Assembly (NCBI RefSeq): GCF_035818635.1
Contig: NZ_JAYLLH010000004.1
Location: 166,035-230,034 of the forward strand
Reading direction: 5' to 3'
Source of the DNA: Mesobacterium_A hydrothermale
GTDB lineage: Bacteria > Pseudomonadota > Alphaproteobacteria > Rhodobacterales > Rhodobacteraceae
DNA length: 64,000 nt
Shown one piece after another: positions 16,360-24,406 of the stretch (position 1 is the stretch's first letter; each line of letters opens with the position of its first letter). A program made the translations under genes and the position numbers. The notes under the pieces are model-generated. The model saw nothing but the letters and a program-made list of their open reading frames with translations, searched no databases and was not told where the DNA came from.

Positions 16360-17142
16360 TCAGAGCGCCAGGTCCGCCCAGACCGGTACGTGATCCGAAG
16401 GCTTGTCGCCCGCGCGCACGTCGCGGTCGATCTGACAGTCTGTCATCAGGTCCGCGGCTTGCGGTGACAGCAGCAGATGGTCGATGCGGATGCCGTTATT
16501 GCGCTGCCACGCGCCGGCTTGATAGTCCCAGAAACTGTAGTGCCCAGGGCCTTGCGTTACCGCACGAAACGCGTCCGTGAATCCAAGGTTCACAATGCGG
16601 CAGAAGGCGGCGCGGGTTTCCGCGCGAAACAGCGCATCTTCGGTCCAGCTTTCGGGCTTTGCGGCATCTTCGGGTTGTGGGATCACGTTGTAGTCCCCCG
16701 CCATCATCACCGGCATTTCCAGCGCCAGCAGGTCGCGCGCTCGCGCTTCCAATCGGGCCATCCAGGCCAGCTTGTAATCGTATTTCGGCCCTGGCGCCGG
16801 ATTGCCATTGGGCAGGTAAAGGCCGCACAGACGGATGGCCTGCGTTTCCCCCATCACCGTCGCTTCGATCCAGCGGGCCTGTTCATCGCTGTCGTCACCG
16901 GGCAAGCCGCGGGTCACGTCCTCCAGCGGGTGTTTTGACAGGATCGCCACGCCGTTGAAGCTTTTCTGCCCGTGGGTTTCGACCTGATAGCCCAATTCCT
17001 CGAAGATTTCGCGCGGGAAGGCGTCGTCGACCGATTTGATTTCCTGCAACAGCACGACATCCGGGTGCGCCGCGTCCAGCCAGCGCGGCAACGCCTCGAT
17101 CCGCGCCTTGATGCCGTTGATGTTGAATGTTGCGATCTTCAT
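16360..17142 (-). CDS. xthA: exodeoxyribonuclease III (AP endonuclease)
   Basis: The 260-residue protein is a full-length EEP-fold nuclease: NINGIKAR at the N-terminus, LLQEIK with the metal-binding Glu, GLYLPNG, GDYNV with the catalytic Asp, and the terminal SDHVPV Asp-His pair. It should cleave 5' of abasic sites and degrade 3' ends in base-excision repair. ATG 17142 is preceded by AGAGGAG eight bases upstream; the longer open frame to 17322 lacks support. Its start faces the intergenic region leading to the repeat-peptide gene, so the two promoters diverge there. Confidence 0.93.
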   Translation of the reverse strand: MKIATFNINGIKARIEALPRWLDAAHPDVVLLQEIKSVDDAFPREIFEELGYQVETHGQKSFNGVAILSKHPLEDVTRGLPGDDSDEQARWIEATVMGETQAIRLCGLYLPNGNPAPGPKYDYKLAWMARLEARARDLLALEMPVMMAGDYNVIPQPEDAAKPESWTEDALFRAETRAAFCRIVNLGFTDAFRAVTQGPGHYSFWDYQAGAWQRNNGIRIDHLLLSPQAADLMTDCQIDRDVRAGDKPSDHVPVWADLAL

Positions 17143-17434
17143 CGGCGCGCTCCTCTTTCGCCGATCTATCGCCCAGCGCGCCGTGGCTGGCAACCCGTCG
17201 CCCGTGATTCGCGGTTGCGGCAGGGGATTCGTCGCGGATTTCATGCACAGGCCGCACTTTCGGGAAAAAAACTTTCTTCTGTGGATAAACGCAACAAGCG
17301 TCAAAACGTCAGTGGTCTGCAACCTGAAGGTGATGTGGATAGGTGTGAGGATACCGTTTAAATTGAAATTAGGTGTTGAAAAACTCGCTTACGTTGAAAT
17401 TCTTGGGATGCAAACCCGCAACCTGGAGGACATC
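17143..17434 (+). promoter_or_regulatory. AT-rich divergent regulatory region before the repeat-peptide gene
   Basis: This 292-base gap separates xthA from the repeat-peptide gene. Its right half (about 17255-17410) is far richer in A/T than its surroundings. TTGAAA occurs at 17363, 17376 and 17394 (spacing 13 and 18), twice extended to TTGAAATT. No convincing -35/-10 pair could be fixed. The ribosome-binding site GGAGGA is at 17425-17430. The composition suggests a dedicated promoter or operator for the peptide gene. Confidence 0.45.
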
Positions 17435-17794
17435 ATGTCGGCAGTTCGTTCACATCTGATTAACCCTGAAATTCAAAACGCTTCGGTTGAACCGGACATG
17501 TTCTGCGGCGATGGCTGCGACCTGTTCATCTCGGGGTCGGCCCCGGCGGAGGAAGCGCTGAGCGTGACCGGTGACGCCACGGGCGCGTTCATCTCTGGTT
17601 CGGCGCCGCTGTCAGGCAGCCACCACGCAGGCGACGCGACCGGCTTGTTCATCTCCGGTTCCGCACCCGCGGCGTCCGCCAGCCACGCAGGTGATGCGAC
17701 GGACCTGTTCATCTCGGGGTCCGCGCCGGCAAAGGGCGAAATGAGCGACGGCGCGGCGACCGGCCTGTTCATCTCAGGCTCGAACCCGGCCTGA
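17435..17794 (+). CDS. short repeat peptide with five FISGS units
   Basis: A 119-residue protein, starting at ATG 17435 with GGAGG five bases upstream. Residues 1-30 form a leader-like segment with the only two Cys (Cys24, Cys28). From residue 31 a unit with the consensus DATGLFISGSAPA is repeated five times, the Phe at 31, 52, 72, 92 and 112, so the period is 21, 20, 20 and 20 residues; the seven to eight residues between units vary (Ser/His/Ala/Glu). It ends soon after the fifth unit. No signal peptide or membrane helix is visible. I do not know the function; from memory it resembles small rhodobacterial proteins listed as a DUF (perhaps DUF6749), unverified. A hairpin and an unknown gene follow. 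Confidence 0.85.
   Translation: MSAVRSHLINPEIQNASVEPDMFCGDGCDLFISGSAPAEEALSVTGDATGAFISGSAPLSGSHHAGDATGLFISGSAPAASASHAGDATDLFISGSAPAKGEMSDGAATGLFISGSNPA
17525..17794 (+). repeat. in-frame tandem repeats, 63/60/60/60-base period
   Basis: The codon for the conserved Phe recurs at 17525, 17588, 17648, 17708 and 17768. TTCATCTC is identical in all five units, while third positions and linkers differ (TCGGGG, TCTGGT, TCCGGT, TCAGGC), so the peptide rather than the DNA seems to be conserved. Confidence 0.9.
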
Positions 17795-17838
17795 GAACTC
17801 GGCCAAAGAGTAAGGCCCAAGAATACGGCCTGAAACCC

Positions 17839-17863
17839 GGCGGAGGCGCCAAGGCGCCCCGCC
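17839..17863 (+). other. intercistronic hairpin between repeat peptide and downstream gene
   Basis: GGCGG-A-GGCGCC, an AA loop, then GGCGCC-C-CGCC form a strong stem with one mismatch. No T run follows, so it is more likely an RNA-stabilising or partial attenuating element that would let the upstream peptide be made in larger amounts than the protein starting at 17887. Confidence 0.6.
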
Positions 17864-17886
17864 TCTGACAGAGCAGGAGCGTTTTC

Positions 17887-18978
17887 ATGTCAAACGTCGT
17901 CGTCCTTCCGATCCGTCGCCGGACCATGGACCCCAGCGACCGGATCGCAGCCCTGGCCACCTGTTTCGCCACCGGGCGGCGCCGTCAGGAAGACGTGTTC
18001 TGGCTGAAGGAAAACGCCGAGTTGCTGAATGTGTTGGAAACCACGCGCTTGCCAGAGCGCGGAGCAGCGATCAGCGCATATGAGCCGTTCTATGCGTCGC
18101 TGATCGACCGCTTCACTTTCTTTCCGCAATACTATCGGTTCCTTCTGTCGATCTGTCTTGACCTCGAAGACCTTGGGCTTGACGGCGGTGTCGGGGCGCG
18201 GCTTGCCGCGCGTGCCGCCGCCGATGACCTGCCAGGGGCCGAACTGTCCGACCTGCAACGCGCCGAAGCGCGGCGACTGTTCGAACGGCGCGACGTGACG
18301 CTTGTACAGGTCGATCCCGGTCTGGATGACCGGCTGCGCGCCTTCGCGGCCCGGACGCCAACCTTTGCTCTGCCGAACAAGAAGGCCGCGTACGAGCTGA
18401 CACACATTGTCTTTTATCTGAGCGAATATGGCCGCCGCGATCCGCGCTTGCCGCAAGAAGCGCTGACCAGCCTGCACTATGCCGGACTTCTGGCCTGGAT
18501 CGACGGCAACGCCGATCTGCTGGCAGAGGTCTCCGTCGCCTTGCGTTTCGCCAACGCAGGCGTACCTGCGATTTGGGAAACCTGGCTAGAGCAGCAACGC
18601 CATGGAGCGCATGTTCGCGCCGACGACGGGCACGCCGCCCCTCGCGATGACTACCATGCCTGGATGATGCTGTCGTGGCACGCGGCGCTGTCCGGTCGCC
18701 CCAGTTTCCCAGGTGTTCCGGACGCCGGTCGGTTGACGTTTCACAGCGCGCCACAAACAGGATCCATCCTGCGGGAACTGTCGCAAGTGCTTTACCAGAT
18801 GGATGGGCGTGATCGCGGCGTGTCGGAGGGCATGCGCCGGTCCCTGCGCGAGAAGCTTGCGCCGGCAAGTTGGGAATGGCTGTGCGCCGCCGAAGCCGCA
18901 ACCCCCGCGTTTGGTGCATTTTTCGAAACGTTCGTGCGGGCCGAACATATGCCGGCGCGGTTGCTGCGTCGGATATGA
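17887..18978 (+). CDS. uncharacterised helical protein downstream of repeat peptide
   Basis: A 363-residue protein starting at ATG 17887 with AGGAG seven bases upstream. After a basic N-terminus (LPIRRRT) it is predicted almost wholly helical and soluble. Notable stretches are YRFLLSICLDLEDLGL near 82, YELTHIVFYLSEYGRRDPRLP near 167, and an aromatic-rich WETWLEQQRH near 230. The ELTH-FYLSEYG motif recalls helical accessory proteins of some actinobacterial clusters, but I cannot place it; from memory it might be what Pfam calls DUF6902. The 92-base gap after the peptide gene and common strand suggest one operon. It may bind, process or be regulated by the repeat peptide, which is inference. 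Confidence 0.75.
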   Translation: MSNVVVLPIRRRTMDPSDRIAALATCFATGRRRQEDVFWLKENAELLNVLETTRLPERGAAISAYEPFYASLIDRFTFFPQYYRFLLSICLDLEDLGLDGGVGARLAARAAADDLPGAELSDLQRAEARRLFERRDVTLVQVDPGLDDRLRAFAARTPTFALPNKKAAYELTHIVFYLSEYGRRDPRLPQEALTSLHYAGLLAWIDGNADLLAEVSVALRFANAGVPAIWETWLEQQRHGAHVRADDGHAAPRDDYHAWMMLSWHAALSGRPSFPGVPDAGRLTFHSAPQTGSILRELSQVLYQMDGRDRGVSEGMRRSLREKLAPASWEWLCAAEAATPAFGAFFETFVRAEHMPARLLRRI

Positions 18979-18984
18979 CGTGTC

Positions 18985-19308
18985 CTACATCGAGAAACTG
19001 ATGCCGCAACCGCAAGAGGACGCGGCGTTGGGGTTCTCGATCACGAAACGCGCGCCGATCAGTTCATCGCTGAAATCGATCGTTGCGCCAGCCAGGAACG
19101 GCAGAGACACCGAATCCACCACCACGCATTCACCGCCACCTTCAAGCCGCAGATCGTCGGGGTGCGGTTCGTCCAGCCGGATGTCGTACTGGAACCCGGA
19201 ACAGCCGCCGCCTTCGACGGCGACGCGCAACGCCTTGCCGCCTGCGCCGGCTTCGATCTCGGCCAAACGGGCGAAGGCCCTGTCGGTAACTTTCGGGGGC
19301 AGCTGCAT
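18985..19308 (-). CDS. A-type iron-sulfur carrier (IscA/ErpA family)
   Basis: The 107-residue protein has the three conserved Cys of A-type carriers: Cys36 in GGGCSGFQY and Cys99/Cys101 in SSCGCGISF at the C-terminus. It should transfer Fe-S clusters to apo-proteins in the cytosol. No suf or isc genes are nearby. The ATG at 19308 has GGAG upstream and is divergent from the dGTPase-like gene at 19392. Which of IscA, ErpA or SufA it corresponds to cannot be decided from sequence alone. Confidence 0.9.
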   Translation of the reverse strand: MQLPPKVTDRAFARLAEIEAGAGGKALRVAVEGGGCSGFQYDIRLDEPHPDDLRLEGGGECVVVDSVSLPFLAGATIDFSDELIGARFVIENPNAASSCGCGISFSM

Positions 19309-19391
19309 CAGTCGGTCTCCATCACGGTTTCCCTTTGGAACAGCTTGGAATATATGGGGCGCAGGGACAGGCGACAAGGACAGACAGGCAG

Positions 19392-20591
19392 ATGCAGGCG
19401 CCCTTTGCAAGCGACCCCCTGCGGTCGCGCGGACGATTGGTGGCCGAGGAGGAAAGCGCCTTCCGGTCGTGTTTCCAGCGCGACCGAGACAGGATCATCC
19501 ACGCTTCCGCATTCCGGCGGCTGAAACACAAGACCCAGGTTTTCATCGAACATGAAGGCGATTTCTATCGCACGCGTTTGACCCATTCGATCGAAGTGGC
19601 ACAGGTGGCGCGGACCATCGCCGGTGCGCTTGGTCTGAATTCCGAACTGACCGAGGCCGTGGCGCTGGCGCACGACCTTGGCCACACACCCTTTGGGCAT
19701 ACCGGTGAAGATGCTTTGTCGGAACTGATGGCGCCTTATGGCGGGTTCGATCACAACGCGCAGGCGATCCGCATCGTAACCTCTCTGGAACGGCATTATG
19801 CCGAGTTTGACGGCTTGAACCTGACCTGGGAAACGCTGGAAGGCATCGCCAAGCACAATGGCCCGGTCACCCATCGCGACGGTCGCCCGATCAAGGGCGA
19901 CGCGGTGCCCTGGGCACTGGCCGAATACAACGCGACGCATGACCTTGAGCTGTGGACCCATGCCAGCGCCGAAGCGCAGGTGGCCGCGCTGTCAGATGAC
20001 ATCGCCTATAACAATCACGACCTGCACGACGGGTTGCGGGCCGAGCTGTTTTCCACCGACGAACTGGCTGACCTGCCAATCCTGGCCGAATGCTTTGCCG
20101 AGGTCGACCGCAAGTACCCCGGGCTGAATTACTATCGTCGCCGGCACGAGGCGCTGCGGCGTTTTTTCGGCGTGCTGGTTGAGGACGTGATCGACAATGC
20201 TCGCGCAGTGCTGACACAACTGGATGCCCGCGACGTAAGCGAGATCCGGGACGCCGAGCGAATGATGATCTATTTCACGCCCGCGCTGTGGACCGATCTG
20301 AAGGTGATCCGCAGCTTCCTGTTCCATCGCATGTACCGTGCGCCGGCGGTTGTCGCGATGCGCAAGGAGGTGACCGAGGTGGTGCGCGAACTGTTCCCGC
20401 TGTTCATGGAGCGCCCGGACCTGCTGCCGAAACAGTGGCGCAAGGACGTGGCGGAGCTGTCGGGCGAAACCGAGTTGGCGCGGATCGTCAGCGACTACAT
20501 TGCCGGGATGACCGACCGTTTCGCATTGCAACTGCACGACCGGCTGCTGGGGGGGCGCGATATGCCGCCACCGGTGCATGACCCGGTCTGA
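19392..20591 (+). CDS. dgt: deoxyguanosinetriphosphate triphosphohydrolase-like protein
   Basis: The 399-residue protein is an HD-domain dNTP triphosphohydrolase of the type-2 (shorter) class. HASAFRRLKHKTQVF, the metal-binding His in RLTHSIEVAQVAR and the HD pair in ALAHDLGHTPFGHTGE are all present, as is the second-half DDIAYNNHD. It should cleave dNTPs to nucleoside and triphosphate, helping control dNTP pools. ATG 19392 is chosen since the extension to 19335 would overlap the divergent Fe-S carrier start region. It is followed by hairpin-rich repeat copy 3. Confidence 0.9.
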   Translation: MQAPFASDPLRSRGRLVAEEESAFRSCFQRDRDRIIHASAFRRLKHKTQVFIEHEGDFYRTRLTHSIEVAQVARTIAGALGLNSELTEAVALAHDLGHTPFGHTGEDALSELMAPYGGFDHNAQAIRIVTSLERHYAEFDGLNLTWETLEGIAKHNGPVTHRDGRPIKGDAVPWALAEYNATHDLELWTHASAEAQVAALSDDIAYNNHDLHDGLRAELFSTDELADLPILAECFAEVDRKYPGLNYYRRRHEALRRFFGVLVEDVIDNARAVLTQLDARDVSEIRDAERMMIYFTPALWTDLKVIRSFLFHRMYRAPAVVAMRKEVTEVVRELFPLFMERPDLLPKQWRKDVAELSGETELARIVSDYIAGMTDRFALQLHDRLLGGRDMPPPVHDPV

Positions 20592-20610
20592 CGCCGAGTA
20601 ACCCAGTTTC

Positions 20611-20632
20611 GGACCGGGCTGGTGCCCGGTCC
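20611..20632. terminator. perfect hairpin after dgt
   Basis: GGACCGGGC / GCCCGGTCC with a four-base loop, 20 bases after the dgt stop and directly before repeat copy 3. It is a likely transcription end or 3'-stabilising structure. Confidence 0.6.
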
Positions 20633-20638
20633 GACCCG

Positions 20639-20697
20639 CTGGGGGACGCTGTCCCCCAGACCCCCTGAGGTATTTTCAAAACAAAAGACGCAGAAGG
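20639..20697 (+). repeat. intergenic hairpin + GGTATTTT repeat, copy 3
   Basis: A nine-base stem CTGGGGGAC/GTCCCCCAG around GCT is followed by ACCCCCTGAGGTATTTTC, then an A-rich tail and CAGAAGG. The stem bases differ from copies 1 and 2 but the GCT loop, spacer and core are kept. Confidence 0.78.
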
Positions 20698-20715
20698 CGG
20701 AACGGGAGGTGATGG

Positions 20716-22533
20716 ATGGCTTTGGCTGAAACGGCGGGACTGCCGGCGGTTCTGGGGCTGGCGCTGGTGGGCGGGCTGGGCGTTGGCGCGCAGTGGCTGG
20801 CGTGGCGGCTGCGGCTTCCGGCCATCGTGCTGATGCTGGCGGCCGGCCTGATCGTCGGCCCGGGGTTGGGGGTGCTGGATCCCGCGCGCGACATCGGTGC
20901 GTTGTTGCAGCCGATGATTGCCGTAGCTGTGGCGATCATTCTGTTCGAGGGCGGGCTGACGCTGAATTTCAGCAGCCTGGCGGATGCCGCGCGCGGGGTG
21001 CGGCGGCTGGTGGTGCTGGGGGCGCCCCTGGGGTGGATGGCCTCGACCCTGGCGTTGCATCTTGCGGCGGGATTGGATTGGGCGACCTCGGCCGTCTTTG
21101 GCGGCATTCTGATCGTGACCGGTCCCACCGTGATTGCACCGCTTTTGCGGCAGGCACGCTTACGCCGCCGCCCGGCCGCGCTGTTGCAATGGGAGGCGAT
21201 CGTCAATGACCCCGTCGGCGCGCTGGCCGCGGTGTTGGCGTTCGAGGTTGTCGGTGTTGTGATGACGGCAACCGGGCCCGGACATGCGGTGGCAGCACTG
21301 GCCGGCGGTATCGCGCTGGCCACGGCACTGGGCGCCGCGGCGGGCTGGGGGCTGGCCCGGGCCTTTGCCAACGCCTGGGTGCCGGAATACATGAAGGTCG
21401 CGGTGCTGTTTGTGGCAGTGCTGGCGGTATTTGCCGTGTCTGACGCGGTGCTGCATGAAAGCGGACTTCTGGCGGTGACAGTCATGGGGGTCTGGATCGC
21501 AAACGCGCATCTGCCCAGCTATGCCGAGATCCGGCGGTTCAAGGAACACGCCACCGTGCTGCTGGTGTCGGGCGTCTTTATCCTGCTGGCCGCCAACATG
21601 GACCGAGAGACGCTGGCGGCGCTGGACTGGCGGGCGGCCATATTCGTTCTGTCGGTGATCCTGGTCGCGCGGCCGATACCGGTACTGCTGGCGCTGGCGT
21701 TTTCCGATGTGCCTTGGAAGGAACGCCTTTTGGTGGCCTTTACCGGGCCGCGTGGCGTGGTGCTGGTGGCAGTGGCCGGCCTGTTCGGCGAACGGCTGGT
21801 GGCGATGGGGCTGGAGGATGGCGCGCGGATCGCGCCGTTGGCGTTTGCGCTGGTGGCGGCAACGGTCGTCCTGCATGGATTTACCCTGGCACCCCTGGCG
21901 CGCTTTCTGGGGCTGAGCGCGGGCGAGGCGCCTGGTGTTGTCCTTGTGGGCGGATCGCCATGGTCGGTGGGGCTGGCGCAGGCGCTGTTGCGCCACGACC
22001 TGCCAGTGATGATTGCCGATCCAAACCGTGGCCACCTGAGACAGGCACGCGAGGCGGGCATTCGTGTCTATACCGGCGATATCCTGTCGGAAGGGGCCGA
22101 ACACCGGCTGGATCTGGTGCCCTACGAAAAGGTCATCGCGGCCAGCGACAATGACGCCTACAACACGCTGGTTGCGACGGATCTCGCACCGGAATTTGGC
22201 CGTGACAACGTGTTTCAACTGAACCGCGACACGTCGGACAGCGCGCGGTATACCCTGCCGGCCAAGCTGGGCGGCCGGGCGATCGGGGTCGGCGACACCT
22301 ATGCCAATGCGCAGCGGCGGCTTTGGCAGGGCTGGGAATTCCGCAGCACCACACTGAGCGACGAATTCAGCCTGGACGACTGGCGCAACGCCAATCCTGA
22401 AGCGCACGTCGTTGCAGACTTGCACAACGGAAGGTTGCGGTTTGTCGCGCCGGACCGGGCGCCGAAGAACGCGCCAGGCGTGACGCTGATTTCGCTTGGC
22501 CCGCCACGCGACCGGGGAGGGCAGGCAGGGTGA
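20716..22533 (+). CDS. CPA1-type cation/proton antiporter with C-terminal TrkA-N-like domain
   Basis: The 605-residue protein has about twelve membrane helices in residues 1-395; IILFEGGLTL and the NDPVGAL segment (Asn-Asp pair) are typical of NhaP/CPA1 antiporters. Residues about 400-500 read VVLVGGSPWSVGLAQALL and MIADPNRGHLRQAREAGI with VIAASDND, a Rossmann/RCK-like nucleotide-binding domain, and a short beta-rich tail follows. It should exchange Na+ or K+ for H+ across the inner membrane, gated by nucleotide binding. GGGAGG ends six bases before ATG 20716. It lies between dgt and argS with no clear functional link. Confidence 0.88.
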   Translation: MALAETAGLPAVLGLALVGGLGVGAQWLAWRLRLPAIVLMLAAGLIVGPGLGVLDPARDIGALLQPMIAVAVAIILFEGGLTLNFSSLADAARGVRRLVVLGAPLGWMASTLALHLAAGLDWATSAVFGGILIVTGPTVIAPLLRQARLRRRPAALLQWEAIVNDPVGALAAVLAFEVVGVVMTATGPGHAVAALAGGIALATALGAAAGWGLARAFANAWVPEYMKVAVLFVAVLAVFAVSDAVLHESGLLAVTVMGVWIANAHLPSYAEIRRFKEHATVLLVSGVFILLAANMDRETLAALDWRAAIFVLSVILVARPIPVLLALAFSDVPWKERLLVAFTGPRGVVLVAVAGLFGERLVAMGLEDGARIAPLAFALVAATVVLHGFTLAPLARFLGLSAGEAPGVVLVGGSPWSVGLAQALLRHDLPVMIADPNRGHLRQAREAGIRVYTGDILSEGAEHRLDLVPYEKVIAASDNDAYNTLVATDLAPEFGRDNVFQLNRDTSDSARYTLPAKLGGRAIGVGDTYANAQRRLWQGWEFRSTTLSDEFSLDDWRNANPEAHVVADLHNGRLRFVAPDRAPKNAPGVTLISLGPPRDRGGQAG

Positions 22534-22601
22534 TGCGTTCTGTCATTTGACCCCGACCGCCAGCGTGATAGAGGAGGCGGCAACAGACAGGACGATGTGA
22601 C

Positions 22602-24329
22602 ATGAACCTCTTTTCCGATATCCGCGCGCTGGTGATCGACGCGCTTGCCACGCTGCAGCGGCAAGATGCGCTGCCCGAAGGGTTGGACTTTGCCAATGTG
22701 ACGGTCGAGCCACCGCGCGACCCGCTGCATGGCGATATGGCGACCAATGCCGCGATGGTGCTGGCCAAGCCCGCCGGAATGAAGCCTCGCGATATCGCAG
22801 AGGCGCTGGCCGCCGTGCTGGCCGCCGATGATCGCATCACCTCGGCCGAAGTCGCCGGTCCCGGCTTTCTGAACCTGCGGCTTGCCCCGTCGATCTGGGG
22901 GACGGTCGCCGCCGCCGCGCTGGAGCTGGGCACCGAATTCGGCAAATCCGCCATGGGGCAGGGGCAGCGTGTCAACGTCGAATATGTCAGCGCCAACCCC
23001 ACAGGCCCGCTGCATGTGGGTCACACCCGGGGCGCGGTGTTCGGCGATGCACTGGCCAGCCTGCTGGCGTTTGCCGGGTACGAGGTGACACGAGAGTATT
23101 ACATCAACGACGGCGGCGCGCAGGTCGACGTGCTGGCGCGGTCGGCCTACCTGCGCTACCTCGAAGCGCATGGGCACGATGTCGAGTTCATCGACGGCAC
23201 CTATCCCGGTGATTATTTGATCGAGGTGGGCGAGGCGCTGAAGTCCATCTTTGGTGACCAGTTCGTGGACCAGCCCGAAGATGTCTGGCTGGAACCCGTG
23301 CGCGCTCATGCGATCGAGGCGATGATGGAAATGATCCGTGCGGACCTGGGTTTGCTGGGTGTCGAAATGGACCATTTCTTCAGCGAAAAATCTCTTTACG
23401 GTACCGGCAAGATCGAGGCCGCGATCGACAGCCTGCGCGACAAGGGTCTGATCTATCGCGGCGTGCTGGAACCGCCCAAGGGCAAGACGCCCGAGGATTG
23501 GGAGCCACGCGAACAGACCTTGTTCAAATCGACCGAACATGGCGACGACGTTGATCGCCCGATCATGAAATCGGACGGGTCCTGGACCTATTTCGCCCCC
23601 GATATCGCGTATCATTATGACAAGGTGCAGCGCGGGTTCGACCAGTTGATCGACGTGTTCGGTGCTGACCACGGCGGCTATGTCAAGCGGATGAAAGCGG
23701 CTGTCAGCGCCTTGTCCGATGGCAAGACCCCGCTGGACATCAAGCTGACCCAGCTGGTCAAGCTCTACAAGAACGGCGAGCCGTTCAAGATGTCGAAGCG
23801 CGCGGGCACCTTCGTGACCCTGCGCGACGTTGTCGAGCAGGTCGGTCCCGACGTGACACGGTTCGTCATGCTGACCCGCAAGAACGACGCTCCGCTCGAT
23901 TTCGATTTCGACAAGGTGGTCGAAAGCGGTAAGGAAAACCCGGTTTGGTACGTACAATATGCGCATGCGCGGGTGAATTCCGTGCTGCGCAAGGCCGTTG
24001 AACTGGGGATTGCCACCGATGGCAGCACGTTCCAGATCGAGGACGAGGCCGAATTCGCACTGGCCCGCCGGATCGCCGAATGGCCGCGTCTGGTAGAGAT
24101 CGCCGCGCGGACGCATGAACCGCATCGGGTGGCCTTCTTTCTCTACGATCTGGCCTCGGATCTGCACGCGCTTTACAATCGTGGCAACGAGATCGAGAAG
24201 ATCCGCTTCCTGCAAGAGGGTGACAAGGACACAAGCACCCGGAAAATCGCTCTGATCCGGGCCTCGCAGGTTGTCATTTCGTCCGGCTTGGGTATCTTGG
24301 GCGTAACTCCGGCAGACGAGATGCGCTGA
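22602..24329 (+). CDS. argS: arginyl-tRNA synthetase
   Basis: The 575-residue enzyme is a class I synthetase of normal length. The N-terminal additional domain is followed by SANPTGPLHVGHTRGA (HIGH-type motif HVGH) near residue 140, KMSKRAG near residue 399, and the C-terminal DALR anticodon-binding helices. It charges tRNA-Arg with arginine. ATG 22602 is supported by the GAGGAGG upstream and by family length. A SPOR protein gene follows about 77 bases downstream in the same direction. Confidence 0.96.
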   Translation: MNLFSDIRALVIDALATLQRQDALPEGLDFANVTVEPPRDPLHGDMATNAAMVLAKPAGMKPRDIAEALAAVLAADDRITSAEVAGPGFLNLRLAPSIWGTVAAAALELGTEFGKSAMGQGQRVNVEYVSANPTGPLHVGHTRGAVFGDALASLLAFAGYEVTREYYINDGGAQVDVLARSAYLRYLEAHGHDVEFIDGTYPGDYLIEVGEALKSIFGDQFVDQPEDVWLEPVRAHAIEAMMEMIRADLGLLGVEMDHFFSEKSLYGTGKIEAAIDSLRDKGLIYRGVLEPPKGKTPEDWEPREQTLFKSTEHGDDVDRPIMKSDGSWTYFAPDIAYHYDKVQRGFDQLIDVFGADHGGYVKRMKAAVSALSDGKTPLDIKLTQLVKLYKNGEPFKMSKRAGTFVTLRDVVEQVGPDVTRFVMLTRKNDAPLDFDFDKVVESGKENPVWYVQYAHARVNSVLRKAVELGIATDGSTFQIEDEAEFALARRIAEWPRLVEIAARTHEPHRVAFFLYDLASDLHALYNRGNEIEKIRFLQEGDKDTSTRKIALIRASQVVISSGLGILGVTPADEMR

Positions 24330-24370
24330 GATAACAGCGCCATGGCCGGTTGAGGCAGCACAAGAAACGG

Positions 24371-24389
24371 CGGGGATGCGTGATCCCCG
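24371..24389 (+). other. hairpin in the leader of the SPOR-protein gene
   Basis: CGGGGAT / ATCCCCG with a five-base loop, 18 bases before ATG 24407. It may sequester the weak ribosome-binding region or end part of the argS message; no T run follows. Confidence 0.4.
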
Positions 24390-24406
24390 CGGGCAGCGAG
24401 GCGGAC

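Noticed and set aside
17408..17434. earlier ATG (17408) for the repeat peptide
   Set aside because: No ribosome-binding site precedes it, whereas GGAGGA lies five bases before ATG 17435.
17525..17794. regular 60-base repeats considered as a CRISPR array or minisatellite
   Set aside because: The repeats are in frame, differ at third codon positions, and spacers are too short and coding-like for CRISPR; no cas genes are near.
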